NCBI GenBank assembly: GCA_900769885.1
Contig: CAAGIG010000057.1
Span: 1-11,929 of the forward strand
Length of the DNA stretch: 11,929 nucleotides
Direction: 5' to 3'
From: Rikenellaceae bacterium
GTDB taxonomy: Bacteria > Bacteroidota > Bacteroidia > Bacteroidales > UBA932
The notes under the pieces were generated by a model. That model was not told where the DNA came from. It worked only from the letters and a program-made list of their open reading frames with translations, and did no database searches. Shown here piece by piece: positions 5,518 through 11,929 of the stretch (its first letter is position 1; each line of letters starts with the position of its first letter). A program made the translations under genes and the position numbers.

Positions 5518-7761
5518 TTACTGAGCTGTAACCTCTGTAGAATCAGTCGATTCTGCAGGAGTTTCAACCACCGGAGTCACCTCCTCAACTACCTCTTCCA
5601 CTTTATTGAAGCAAGGAAGTGGAGATGGCAGACCTACCCAGGCAAAAAGATTTGCAACCCACAATCCCGCAAGAATAACCAATAAAGAACAGATAGAAAT
5701 CATCCACTTTTTCCAAGCTGGAATTCCTTTGCGTGCATATGGATCCTTCAATTTCAATTTGGGATATTTTGCAATATCAGTCAATGTTTCGCCAAAAGGA
5801 ATACTGATTTTTGACGAAGCATTTATTGCCCAACCGTTTGCATTCAAAAGGGGAGCAATGTTTCTGCGACGAAGTTTCAGCCAAGCCATAATCATAGCAG
5901 GACCCGATATAATCAAAATTATCACAATGAACAATCCGACCAATTGCCACCATCCAAGTTTGACAAGCCCTTCAAAAATAGAGCTTACAGCAGTACCAAT
6001 CATACCTAAAGCCATACCTAAGGCAGCACAAATACCGGCAACTTTAGCAATATCAAAAGGTGCAGGTGCGGCCGCTGCAGGTTCTGCAATATTAGCAGGA
6101 GCTGTACTGATTTTATCTGTCAAGTCTTTCATCACTTTAGCATCCTTATCGGCAGCACTCTTATTGATAAAGTTCTCAACAACAGTAGCAATCCTGCGAT
6201 AAGGTGACCAGAACGCCTGACCGATACTGATAGGATTATCTATAATTTTGGTAATAACAGCATCCCATTCCACACCATTATTGTCGTAGTAAATGGCATT
6301 CTTACCTACCACCAAATCACCTATTTCGCCAACTGTCACAGCTGCAACTATCTGGATTTTACCAGGTTTGCTCTTTGTAGTACAATCACAATAGACCAGG
6401 AACATTCCTGTCGCAGGGGCAAAAGTATTGTGTTTGGCCATATCGACAACATTCATACAGAAATGACAAGCCCTTTGGTCAATAATCAAATCTCCCCCCT
6501 GGAAAATAGCTTTGGTCTTAGGATTTTTATCATACAAATCGTGGAAAGTTATAAAATTCCTCAACAATCTGTAGAAATCTCTGAAAATGTGAAGGAATTT
6601 ATCTACATTTTCAATATTTTCAGCCTCTTCCTTCAATGCAAGGTCCTGATTAATCAATTTTATCAAATCACCTTTTCTTGCCGATTGATGGATATTCTTC
6701 ATCAATTCAAGTCCAAGAGGCTCTACTGCTGCACCCGCCTTTGAATCTCTCCAAGCGATATAAGATGCAAATTTTGCCCCGATTTCATTCCACATATCCT
6801 CTGTAAGAATAGTAACTTCAGGAGCAATTGCATTAGTTCTGATCACTTCAAATTGGGCAGCCCAGGCAGGATTGACAGCTGCAGTCAAATCAATCTCACA
6901 TTTACCTGTAATTCTGGCAATCGGATATGAAGCAATCTCAGACTCCTTATCTATTAGATTTGAAGCACTGATATTTTCTATTTGAGAAACCTGAACATCC
7001 AATTTGGAAATACTGTCAGGTGAGAATGCAGCAAGTTTTGAACGCATAAAGAAATCCTTGATTTTAGCATCCAAAGCCTTATAAGCTGAATATACGGCAT
7101 CGCTCTTGTCACCATAAGGAGCAGCAACTGCTGCACTTTGCCAAGCCATATATGCCTCAATCGATGAGTAGAAATTCTCTACCAAATCGGCATTTACACC
7201 CATAACACCACTTCTGTCTTTGACTCCACCAAGGACTTTTACAATATCAGAAATGGTTGTTTTCAATTCTATATCACTTGCAGAATCTTCAGTCACAACA
7301 CCATCACCATTGAATTTGGTTTTTGCAAAAATAGCTGCAACATCCTTAGTTTCAGCCAATGAAACAACATTGCTATCTTTTGAAAGATTGGTTAAAATCT
7401 CTTTTGCGGAGTTGTACAACTTACGGCCGGACTCAGTTTCCCGATTGAAATTATTAATATCGATAGAATCTTTGCCTTCAAGAATCAAATCTGGATTCTT
7501 AACCGCATCGACAATCCATTTGGCAGTGGCAAGGATATCATTTACACGAATTTTTCCATCCGAATCACAATCGATGTATGCCAAACTTTTATCCTCTATT
7601 TCAAGACCTGTGACAGGACACGACAAGACTGTCCACATCTTCAAGTCCAATTCGGAAAGGTGGGCAATATCCTCACCCGAGGTAATTTGAACTCTGGAAG
7701 TTCCTCCAATATTTTCAAATTGCCATTGATATTTATTTTTCTTGAGATTGATAAGTGCCAT
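5518..7761 (-). CDS. Large membrane protein with EF-hand-like calcium loop, function unknown
   Basis: A 747-residue protein. Near the N-terminus is a canonical EF-hand loop, DCDSDGKIRVND (64-75), with Asp at loop positions 1, 3, 5 and 12, Gly at 6 and Ile at 8. A second, degenerate loop lies at 149-160 (KFNGDGVVTEDS; the first ligand is Lys and the last Ser). The middle (about 165-545) is soluble and mostly helical. It contains two closely spaced cysteine pairs, C432-x2-C435 and C458-x-C460, that could bind a metal. The C-terminal third has hydrophobic segments at about 571-592, 603-627 and 686-709. Between them is a conserved-looking soluble stretch RRNIAPLLNANGWAINASSK (632-651), and the tail is Glu/Thr-rich. 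There is no N-terminal signal peptide, so the bulk is probably cytoplasmic and tethered by the C-terminal segments. The gene starts 28 bases after the YitT-family gene and is probably co-transcribed with it. I cannot assign a function. Confidence 0.85.
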   Translation of the reverse strand: MALINLKKNKYQWQFENIGGTSRVQITSGEDIAHLSELDLKMWTVLSCPVTGLEIEDKSLAYIDCDSDGKIRVNDILATAKWIVDAVKNPDLILEGKDSIDINNFNRETESGRKLYNSAKEILTNLSKDSNVVSLAETKDVAAIFAKTKFNGDGVVTEDSASDIELKTTISDIVKVLGGVKDRSGVMGVNADLVENFYSSIEAYMAWQSAAVAAPYGDKSDAVYSAYKALDAKIKDFFMRSKLAAFSPDSISKLDVQVSQIENISASNLIDKESEIASYPIARITGKCEIDLTAAVNPAWAAQFEVIRTNAIAPEVTILTEDMWNEIGAKFASYIAWRDSKAGAAVEPLGLELMKNIHQSARKGDLIKLINQDLALKEEAENIENVDKFLHIFRDFYRLLRNFITFHDLYDKNPKTKAIFQGGDLIIDQRACHFCMNVVDMAKHNTFAPATGMFLVYCDCTTKSKPGKIQIVAAVTVGEIGDLVVGKNAIYYDNNGVEWDAVITKIIDNPISIGQAFWSPYRRIATVVENFINKSAADKDAKVMKDLTDKISTAPANIAEPAAAAPAPFDIAKVAGICAALGMALGMIGTAVSSIFEGLVKLGWWQLVGLFIVIILIISGPAMIMAWLKLRRRNIAPLLNANGWAINASSKISIPFGETLTDIAKYPKLKLKDPYARKGIPAWKKWMISICSLLVILAGLWVANLFAWVGLPSPLPCFNKVEEVVEEVTPVVETPAESTDSTEVTAQ

Positions 7762-7789
7762 ATAATATAAGTTTCAGGATAAATTTCTG

Positions 7790-8644
7790 CTATTGTTTTT
7801 TGGCCTCAAGACCATAAACAGCTGTCACAGGGGCAGTCATCATAAATACATCGGGGTCGATAGATTTTGCAACTTTTGCCACCTCACCAGAAGCATTTTT
7901 GCGGGATACCACCATCAACATCTTCTTCTCTCCGTCTGTTGTCCATTGGATAGAACGGATACTGCTGTTAGCCTCAACGGTTATACTTTGCAACTTTTCT
8001 GCAATTTTATCATTCATAGATGAATAAATCATCGTTTGAACTGATTGTTGCGAACCTGTCAATACCATATCCACAGTGTATGAGAAGGCAATGATTTCAA
8101 TATAACCGTAAACAACGTCTGCTAAAGTTTTTTCGGGCAATAGCAACACGGATACCACGATAATTGAGTCGCAAACAAGATAAATACGACCGGGAGAGAT
8201 GTTTTTGTACTTATTGATAGTCAATGCGATAATATCAGTTCCACCGGTACTTCCCCCTTGGGTAATGATTATTGAAATACCGATACCACTGAATGCACCA
8301 CCAATTGCCGAATTTATAAGATTATCTGCAATTCCTGCTGAGATTTCGGTAATTCCCGGAATCATCGGCATAAAGTGGAAAAGGACAAAACTCATAACCA
8401 CACAATAAATGGTCTTGACTCCAAACCCCTTGCCCAAAACAATGAAACCGAAAATCAGCAAAAGTGCATCAATTGAAAATTTTGCATAAGAAATGGGAAT
8501 AAAATCAAAAGCATAGTGGATTACAGATGCCAAACCTGCGATTCCACCCCCGGTAATTTCGTGAGGATTCAAAAATGCCACCCATCCGAAAACAAAGACA
8601 GCCAAACCGACTGTCATTACAGAAAATTCTTTTAAATACTTCAT
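7790..8644 (-). CDS. YitT family membrane protein (DUF161 plus C-terminal DUF2179 domain)
   Basis: A 284-residue membrane protein with five or six hydrophobic segments (about 8-26, 55-72, 77-93, 113-129, 153-171 and possibly 175-195). It carries the family motifs NPHEITGGGIAG (26-37) and GGSTGGTDIIA (130-140). A soluble C-terminal domain (about 200-284) ends in TAPVTAVYGLEA, as DUF2179 domains of this family do. YitT-like proteins are common inner-membrane proteins with unproven transport roles. The open frame extends to a TTG at 8701. I prefer the ATG at 8644, or the in-frame ATG at 8653, because a Bacteroides-type -7 element lies inside the extension and the hydrophobic core of the family begins near this Met. 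It is probably the first gene of a two-gene transcript with the EF-hand membrane protein, and it is divergent from the C69 peptidase. Confidence 0.9.
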   Translation of the reverse strand: MKYLKEFSVMTVGLAVFVFGWVAFLNPHEITGGGIAGLASVIHYAFDFIPISYAKFSIDALLLIFGFIVLGKGFGVKTIYCVVMSFVLFHFMPMIPGITEISAGIADNLINSAIGGAFSGIGISIIITQGGSTGGTDIIALTINKYKNISPGRIYLVCDSIIVVSVLLLPEKTLADVVYGYIEIIAFSYTVDMVLTGSQQSVQTMIYSSMNDKIAEKLQSITVEANSSIRSIQWTTDGEKKMLMVVSRKNASGEVAKVAKSIDPDVFMMTAPVTAVYGLEAKKQ

Positions 8645-8667
8645 AAAGGTCATTTTGATTAGGTATG

Positions 8668-8701
8668 CAAATGTAATGAAAAAAAAGGGTAAATTTGCCA
8701 A
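8668..8701 (-). promoter_or_regulatory. Predicted Bacteroides-type promoter for the YitT-family gene
   Basis: On the - strand TACATTTG (8675-8668) is an exact TAnnTTTG match. TTGG (8701-8698) lies 22 bases upstream, slightly long for the usual 19-21 base spacing to the -33 element. The expected start near 8663 would leave a leader of about 10-20 bases before the ATGs at 8653 and 8644, and rules out a start at 8701 for this transcript. Confidence 0.5.
8690..8697 (+). promoter_or_regulatory. Predicted Bacteroides-type -7 element for the C69 peptidase gene
   Basis: TAAATTTG matches TAnnTTTG exactly and would give a leader of about 27 bases before the ATG at 8728. The -33 region is weak (TATG at 8664-8667, spacing 22). 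Its last two bases overlap the palindrome at 8696-8710. Confidence 0.45.
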
Positions 8702-8710
8702 TTATTGGCA
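8696..8710. promoter_or_regulatory. Perfect 7-base palindrome in the divergent promoter region (candidate operator)
   Basis: TGCCAAT, one central T, then ATTGGCA: a perfect inverted repeat of 7-base arms. It overlaps the end of the peptidase -7 element and covers the -33 region of the YitT-family promoter on the other strand. That is the size and symmetry of a site for a dimeric regulator. No regulator gene for it is in the window. Confidence 0.4.
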
Positions 8711-8727
8711 TTTAATGAATTATAGAA

Positions 8728-10296
8728 ATGAAAAGACTCTTACTAACAATCACTTCTCTGTTTTTGGCAATGTTTTTTGCCATTGCAGAAGAATTACCGC
8801 ACTTTGAACCACAGAGTTGTACAAGTATTATGGTAGGCAGAAAAGCCTCTACTGACGGTTCTGTAATAACCAGTCACACTTGTGATGGAAATTATCGCAC
8901 CTGGGTCAATATTGTTCCTGCCTCAACATTCAAACCCGGCGATGTGGTGGAAATTTACAAAAACAGACTTCACAGCGAATCTGTAAATGGTTCAAAAGGG
9001 ACACTAAAAGGTACAATTCCACAAGTGGAAGCAACTTTCCAATTTGTAGATACCGCATACCCTTGTTTGAATGAAAAGCAACTTGGTATCGGAGAAACTA
9101 CCATTGAAGGACGCAAAGAGCTTGTCAACCCCCAAGGGATGTTTATGATTGAAGAACTTGAAAAAATTGTTCTTCAAAGATGTTCTACCGCTCGCGATGC
9201 AATTAAATTGATTGACATTCTTGTCAAAGAATATGGCTACGGGGACTGGGGTGAATGTTTGACCATTGCAGATAAAAATGAGGTATGGCATTTTGAAATT
9301 TTCGGACAAGGTCCTGAAAAAATCGGGGGTGTATGGGCTGCTGTCAGAATCCCCGATGATCACGTAGGAGTCTCTGCCAACATCTCTCGCATTGCTGAAC
9401 TTGATTTGAAAGATAGTGACAGATATATGGCTTCTGAGAATGTTTTCGAGGTGGCAAAAGAACTTGGATACTGGGATGGAAAATCGACTTTCAAATTCTG
9501 GGAAGCATACGCTGGAGGAAACTATTTTGGAGAAGACAAATCTTTTCACATCAGAGAATACTTCATTCTCAACGCATTGGCTCCATCGCTAAACTTATCA
9601 TACGACAGTCGTGAACTACCTATCAGTGTCAAACCTGATGAAAAAGTTTCTGTTGAGAAAGTGATGCGTCTACTTATGGAAACCTATACCGGAAGCAGGT
9701 TCGATGTATTGCAAAACCTTAAAATCAATGACTCGACCACAGCAGTAGCAGCCAATCCCTGGATGTTGCGCGACACTCGTGATATGATTAACGCAGTGAA
9801 ACCCGGAACAGTTCCAAATAACAGAAACATAGCTGTTCCCCAATGCTCATACTCTACAGTAATCCAACTTCATAGGGACCTTCCTGATGCAATCGGAGGA
9901 ATTCTATGGCTATCATTCGACAATCCAGGTCAAAGTCCAAGAATTCCTGTATTCTGTGGCACAACAGAACTTCCAGCACTATTCGACATTTGCGGTCAGC
10001 CCCGCTACGACGAAAATGCCATCGTATGGAAATATCGCAAAACCAACAAAATGGCGACTGTTCGCTGGGGTGCAACCAAAAATGAAATGTTCGGAGCAAT
10101 TGACCATTTTATCGGAAAAGGCCAGCGCGAAATTCCATTTGTAAGAGAACAATACAAGAAAATCGTTAAAGAACAAGGAGAGCAAGCTGCAAACCAATTC
10201 CTTACTGACTACACATCAGATTTTGCAGGGGCCACAATCCTTACCTGGGATGAACTCTACCGCACCTTCTGGAAACGATTTGCACGCGGATTCTAA
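8728..10296 (+). CDS. Secreted C69-family dipeptidase (PepD-like)
   Basis: A 522-residue peptidase of the N-terminal-nucleophile C69 family, which cleaves dipeptides. The N-terminus is a signal peptide (hydrophobic about 4-19, AIA before the cut near residue 20). A short propeptide of about ten residues follows, then Cys31, the expected catalytic nucleophile, in the motif CTSIMVGRKASTDGSVITSH (31-50). In this family the nucleophile is exposed by removal of the residues before it. Later blocks such as GYGDWGECLTIADKNEVWHF, and the Trp-rich end near the C-terminus, fit the family, as does the length. The product is expected in the periplasm or outside the cell, where it would process peptides for uptake. 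The gene stands alone on its strand, divergent from the YitT-family gene, and ends at a hairpin terminator shared with the convergent thioredoxin-like gene. Confidence 0.92.
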   Translation: MKRLLLTITSLFLAMFFAIAEELPHFEPQSCTSIMVGRKASTDGSVITSHTCDGNYRTWVNIVPASTFKPGDVVEIYKNRLHSESVNGSKGTLKGTIPQVEATFQFVDTAYPCLNEKQLGIGETTIEGRKELVNPQGMFMIEELEKIVLQRCSTARDAIKLIDILVKEYGYGDWGECLTIADKNEVWHFEIFGQGPEKIGGVWAAVRIPDDHVGVSANISRIAELDLKDSDRYMASENVFEVAKELGYWDGKSTFKFWEAYAGGNYFGEDKSFHIREYFILNALAPSLNLSYDSRELPISVKPDEKVSVEKVMRLLMETYTGSRFDVLQNLKINDSTTAVAANPWMLRDTRDMINAVKPGTVPNNRNIAVPQCSYSTVIQLHRDLPDAIGGILWLSFDNPGQSPRIPVFCGTTELPALFDICGQPRYDENAIVWKYRKTNKMATVRWGATKNEMFGAIDHFIGKGQREIPFVREQYKKIVKEQGEQAANQFLTDYTSDFAGATILTWDELYRTFWKRFARGF

Positions 10297-10312
10297 CCAA
10301 GATAACAAAAGT

Positions 10313-10369
10313 CAAAAAAAATACTCCCGTCCGGAAATTCAAATGATTTCGTTGACGGGAGTTATTTTT
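10313..10369. terminator. Bidirectional intrinsic terminator between convergent genes
   Basis: ACTCCCGTC (10323-10331) pairs perfectly with GACGGGAGT (10354-10362). The stem can continue imperfectly inward through GGAAAT and GATTTC around a small loop. A run of T follows on the + strand (10363-10369, one A), and a run of A precedes it (10314-10320), which is a T run for - strand transcripts. It therefore can end both the C69 peptidase transcript and the thioredoxin-like transcript. Confidence 0.88.
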
Positions 10370-10385
10370 ATGCTTATGAAAGAAA

Positions 10386-10883
10386 TTATAGAAGTTCCAT
10401 CGCTTTGCTGCACATAGCATCAAAATGCTCAGCATCATAACCGACAGCAAAATCTACCACTTTACTATCTTTATCAATCAAATATGCACGAGGAATGGTC
10501 TGTTTGGCAAATTTTGAATAAATCTGACGGCCAACATCGGGATACAAAGGAAATGTAAATCCTTTAACCTCATTATATTCGGCCAATTCTGCATCTGTAT
10601 GCTCACGACCCAACACCAACAGACGGAAGTTTTCTTTTCCTTCGAACATCGGTACAAGTTTTTCTTGAACAGCCGCCAATTCATCCTGACAAGGTCCACA
10701 CCAGGTGGCAAAGAAAAACAACATTGTCACATTTCCTTTGAGCTCACTGCTCTCAACTGTACCATAAACTTCTGAAGTAACAGTAAATGACGGAATTTTA
10801 TCTCCGACGACTATATAATCTATTTTCTCCTTGCAAGAGAAAAGTGTCATTGCTGCAAGACACAATATCAAAAGTCTCTTCAT
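10386..10883 (-). CDS. Thioredoxin-like (TlpA/ResA-type) lipoprotein
   Basis: A 165-residue lipoprotein: hydrophobic signal segment, lipobox LFSC with lipid cysteine at 17, then a thioredoxin fold. The active site WCGPC is at 61-65 after the strand VTMLFFFAT, and the cis-proline loop is TIPRAYLID (129-137) with Pro131. This is the layout of TlpA/ResA/AhpC-TSA-type thiol oxidoreductases, which reduce or isomerise disulfides outside the cytoplasm. Bacteroidota have many such lipoproteins, so the specific partner cannot be told. It starts 8 bases after folD and is the last gene of the ffh-folD run; nothing suggests a functional tie to either. Its transcript should end at the hairpin at about 10323-10362. 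Confidence 0.92.
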   Translation of the reverse strand: MKRLLILCLAAMTLFSCKEKIDYIVVGDKIPSFTVTSEVYGTVESSELKGNVTMLFFFATWCGPCQDELAAVQEKLVPMFEGKENFRLLVLGREHTDAELAEYNEVKGFTFPLYPDVGRQIYSKFAKQTIPRAYLIDKDSKVVDFAVGYDAEHFDAMCSKAMELL

Positions 10884-10891
10884 ATCCGAGA

Positions 10892-11770
10892 TTATTTTTT
10901 CAATTTCAATTCTCTTGCTCTGAAGGTATTCTTCATCAATGAAATGATAGTCATAGGACCTACACCGCCTGGAACAGGGGTAATATATGAAGCTTTAGGG
11001 GCAACAGAATCAAATTCCACGTCTCCTAAAATTCTATAACCCTTTTCATTGTCGGCAGGAACACGGGTAATTCCAACATCCACAACCACTACTCCCTCCT
11101 TAACCATATCTCCTTTAAGGAATTCGGGAACACCGATGGCTGCAATGATAATATCTGCATCTTTGGTATATTTCTCAATATCCTTTGTACGGCTGTGACA
11201 AACGGTAATTGTACAATCTCCCGGTAGAGATTTACGCAAAAGAAGATTTGCAATAGGACGACCGACGATATTGCTCCTACCCAAAATTACACAATGTTTT
11301 CCAGAAGTTTCAATACCATAATGCTCCAACAGCAACATAATACCATAAGGAGTAGCAGAAACGAATGCTTCCTCTCCTAATACCATTCTTCCCACATTGC
11401 TGGGGTGGAAACCATCCACATCCTTCTTAGGAGAAATGGCATTAATTACCTTATCTTCATCGATATGCTTAGGCAAAGGCAATTGAACAATAAAACCATC
11501 CACAGTATCATCATTATTCAAAGCAGCAATATGCTCAAGCAATTTCTCTTCGGTTATATCAACAGGAAGACTCATAACAGTAGACTGGAAACCTACTTGT
11601 TGGCAATTCTTCTCTTTGTTGGCAACATAGGTCTTGCTTGCACCATCTTCTCCAACAATAATTGCTACAAGATGAGGAGGTCTTTCCCCTCTCTCTACCA
11701 TTTCTTTGACTTTCGCTGCAATGTCCTGCTTGATAGCATTTGCAGTCTCTTTACCATTTAATAAAATCAT
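10892..11770 (-). CDS. folD: Bifunctional methylenetetrahydrofolate dehydrogenase / methenyltetrahydrofolate cyclohydrolase
   Basis: A 292-residue cytoplasmic enzyme of one-carbon metabolism. It interconverts 5,10-methylene-, 5,10-methenyl- and 10-formyl-tetrahydrofolate with NADP (or NAD), supplying purine and formyl-Met synthesis. Family hallmarks are all present: TYVANKEKNC (47-56) with Tyr48 and Lys52, the catalytic Tyr/Lys pair; DGFIVQLPLPKH (91-102); and KDVDGFHPSNVGRM (116-129) with the conserved Asp119. Also present are the nucleotide-binding loop VILGRSNIVGRP (161-172), VVVDVGI (228-234) and the signature TPVPGGVGPMT (264-274). Length is normal and the start ATG gives the usual short N-terminus. 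It lies 21 bases after ffh, probably in the same transcript. Confidence 0.98.
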   Translation of the reverse strand: MILLNGKETANAIKQDIAAKVKEMVERGERPPHLVAIIVGEDGASKTYVANKEKNCQQVGFQSTVMSLPVDITEEKLLEHIAALNNDDTVDGFIVQLPLPKHIDEDKVINAISPKKDVDGFHPSNVGRMVLGEEAFVSATPYGIMLLLEHYGIETSGKHCVILGRSNIVGRPIANLLLRKSLPGDCTITVCHSRTKDIEKYTKDADIIIAAIGVPEFLKGDMVKEGVVVVDVGITRVPADNEKGYRILGDVEFDSVAPKASYITPVPGGVGPMTIISLMKNTFRARELKLKK

Positions 11771-11791
11771 ATTCAGAATATTTTAAGGTAA

Positions 11792-11929
11792 TTATCTTCT
11801 TTTCATTTTACGGGCATTCTTCATCATATTCCTCATTCCACCCGAAGCAACAGTCTTCATAACTTTACGAGTACCCTCGAATTGTTTCAACAAACGATTT
11901 ACATCGGCAATTGTAGTACCGCTACCGTC
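11792..11929 (-). CDS. ffh: Signal recognition particle protein Ffh, C-terminal end
   Basis: The last 45 residues of a gene that begins right of the window. The fragment reads DGSGTTIADVNRLLKQFEGT, then a Met-rich basic tail containing GGMRNMM and ending KMKRR. This matches the end of the Ffh M domain ('GSG....VN.LLKQF...RKMMK'), which binds 4.5S RNA and the hydrophobic signal sequences of nascent proteins. Methionines in this tail fit the M-domain character. The GTPase (NG) domain is outside the window. It is followed closely by folD on the same strand. Confidence 0.93.
   Translation of the reverse strand, partial: DGSGTTIADVNRLLKQFEGTRKVMKTVASGGMRNMMKNARKMKRR

Noticed and set aside
5606..6202. 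198-residue open frame antisense to the EF-hand membrane protein
   Set aside because: Its hydrophobic, Ala/Ile-rich composition mirrors the membrane segments of the real gene on the opposite strand.
7220..7690. 156-residue open frame antisense to the EF-hand membrane protein
   Set aside because: It covers the segment encoding the calcium loops on the real strand; Ser/Leu-rich shadow composition and no motif.
9004..9549. 181-residue open frame antisense to the C69 peptidase
   Set aside because: It lies wholly within a well-supported peptidase gene on the other strand, has no recognisable domain and no start signal.

Overview
The window looks like a piece of a Bacteroidota (probably Bacteroidales) chromosome. 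Supporting signs are several lipoproteins with Bacteroidota-type lipoboxes, almost no Shine-Dalgarno sequences in front of genes, several matches to the Bacteroides -7 promoter element TAnnTTTG, and a radical SAM/lipoprotein pair that I know only from this phylum. The genus cannot be fixed from the sequence. I see no RNA gene, insertion sequence or CRISPR array.

Left end (1-1170, + strand): the C-terminal end of a type I restriction enzyme R subunit (HsdR), open at the window edge, followed 12 bases later by a very acidic 134-residue protein of unknown function.

Centre left (1252-3851, + strand): a compact four-gene cluster of three tandem small lipoproteins followed, 4 bases after the third, by a radical SAM enzyme with a SPASM-like cysteine-rich C-terminus. 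This matches the comparative-genomics-defined 'rSAM/lipoprotein system' (TIGR04133 enzyme, TIGR04134 lipoprotein). Its chemistry and product are, to my knowledge, undescribed. It is the most interesting content of the window: the enzyme probably modifies its lipoprotein partners, and here there are three of them, two being clear tandem duplicates.

Middle (3867-7761): a lipoprotein of unknown function and a PhnA/YjdM-type zinc-ribbon protein lie on the - strand. A YbaK-family aminoacyl-tRNA deacylase gene is divergent from yjdM. A 747-residue membrane protein with an EF-hand-like calcium loop lies on the - strand downstream of a YitT-family membrane protein.

Right (7790-11929): the YitT-family gene (- strand) is divergent from a secreted C69-family dipeptidase (+ strand), and the shared intergenic region carries a palindrome over promoter-like elements. 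The dipeptidase converges on a thioredoxin-like lipoprotein gene, with a bidirectional hairpin terminator between them. That lipoprotein is the last gene of a tight - strand run: ffh (C-terminal end only, cut by the window edge), folD, and the thioredoxin-like lipoprotein.
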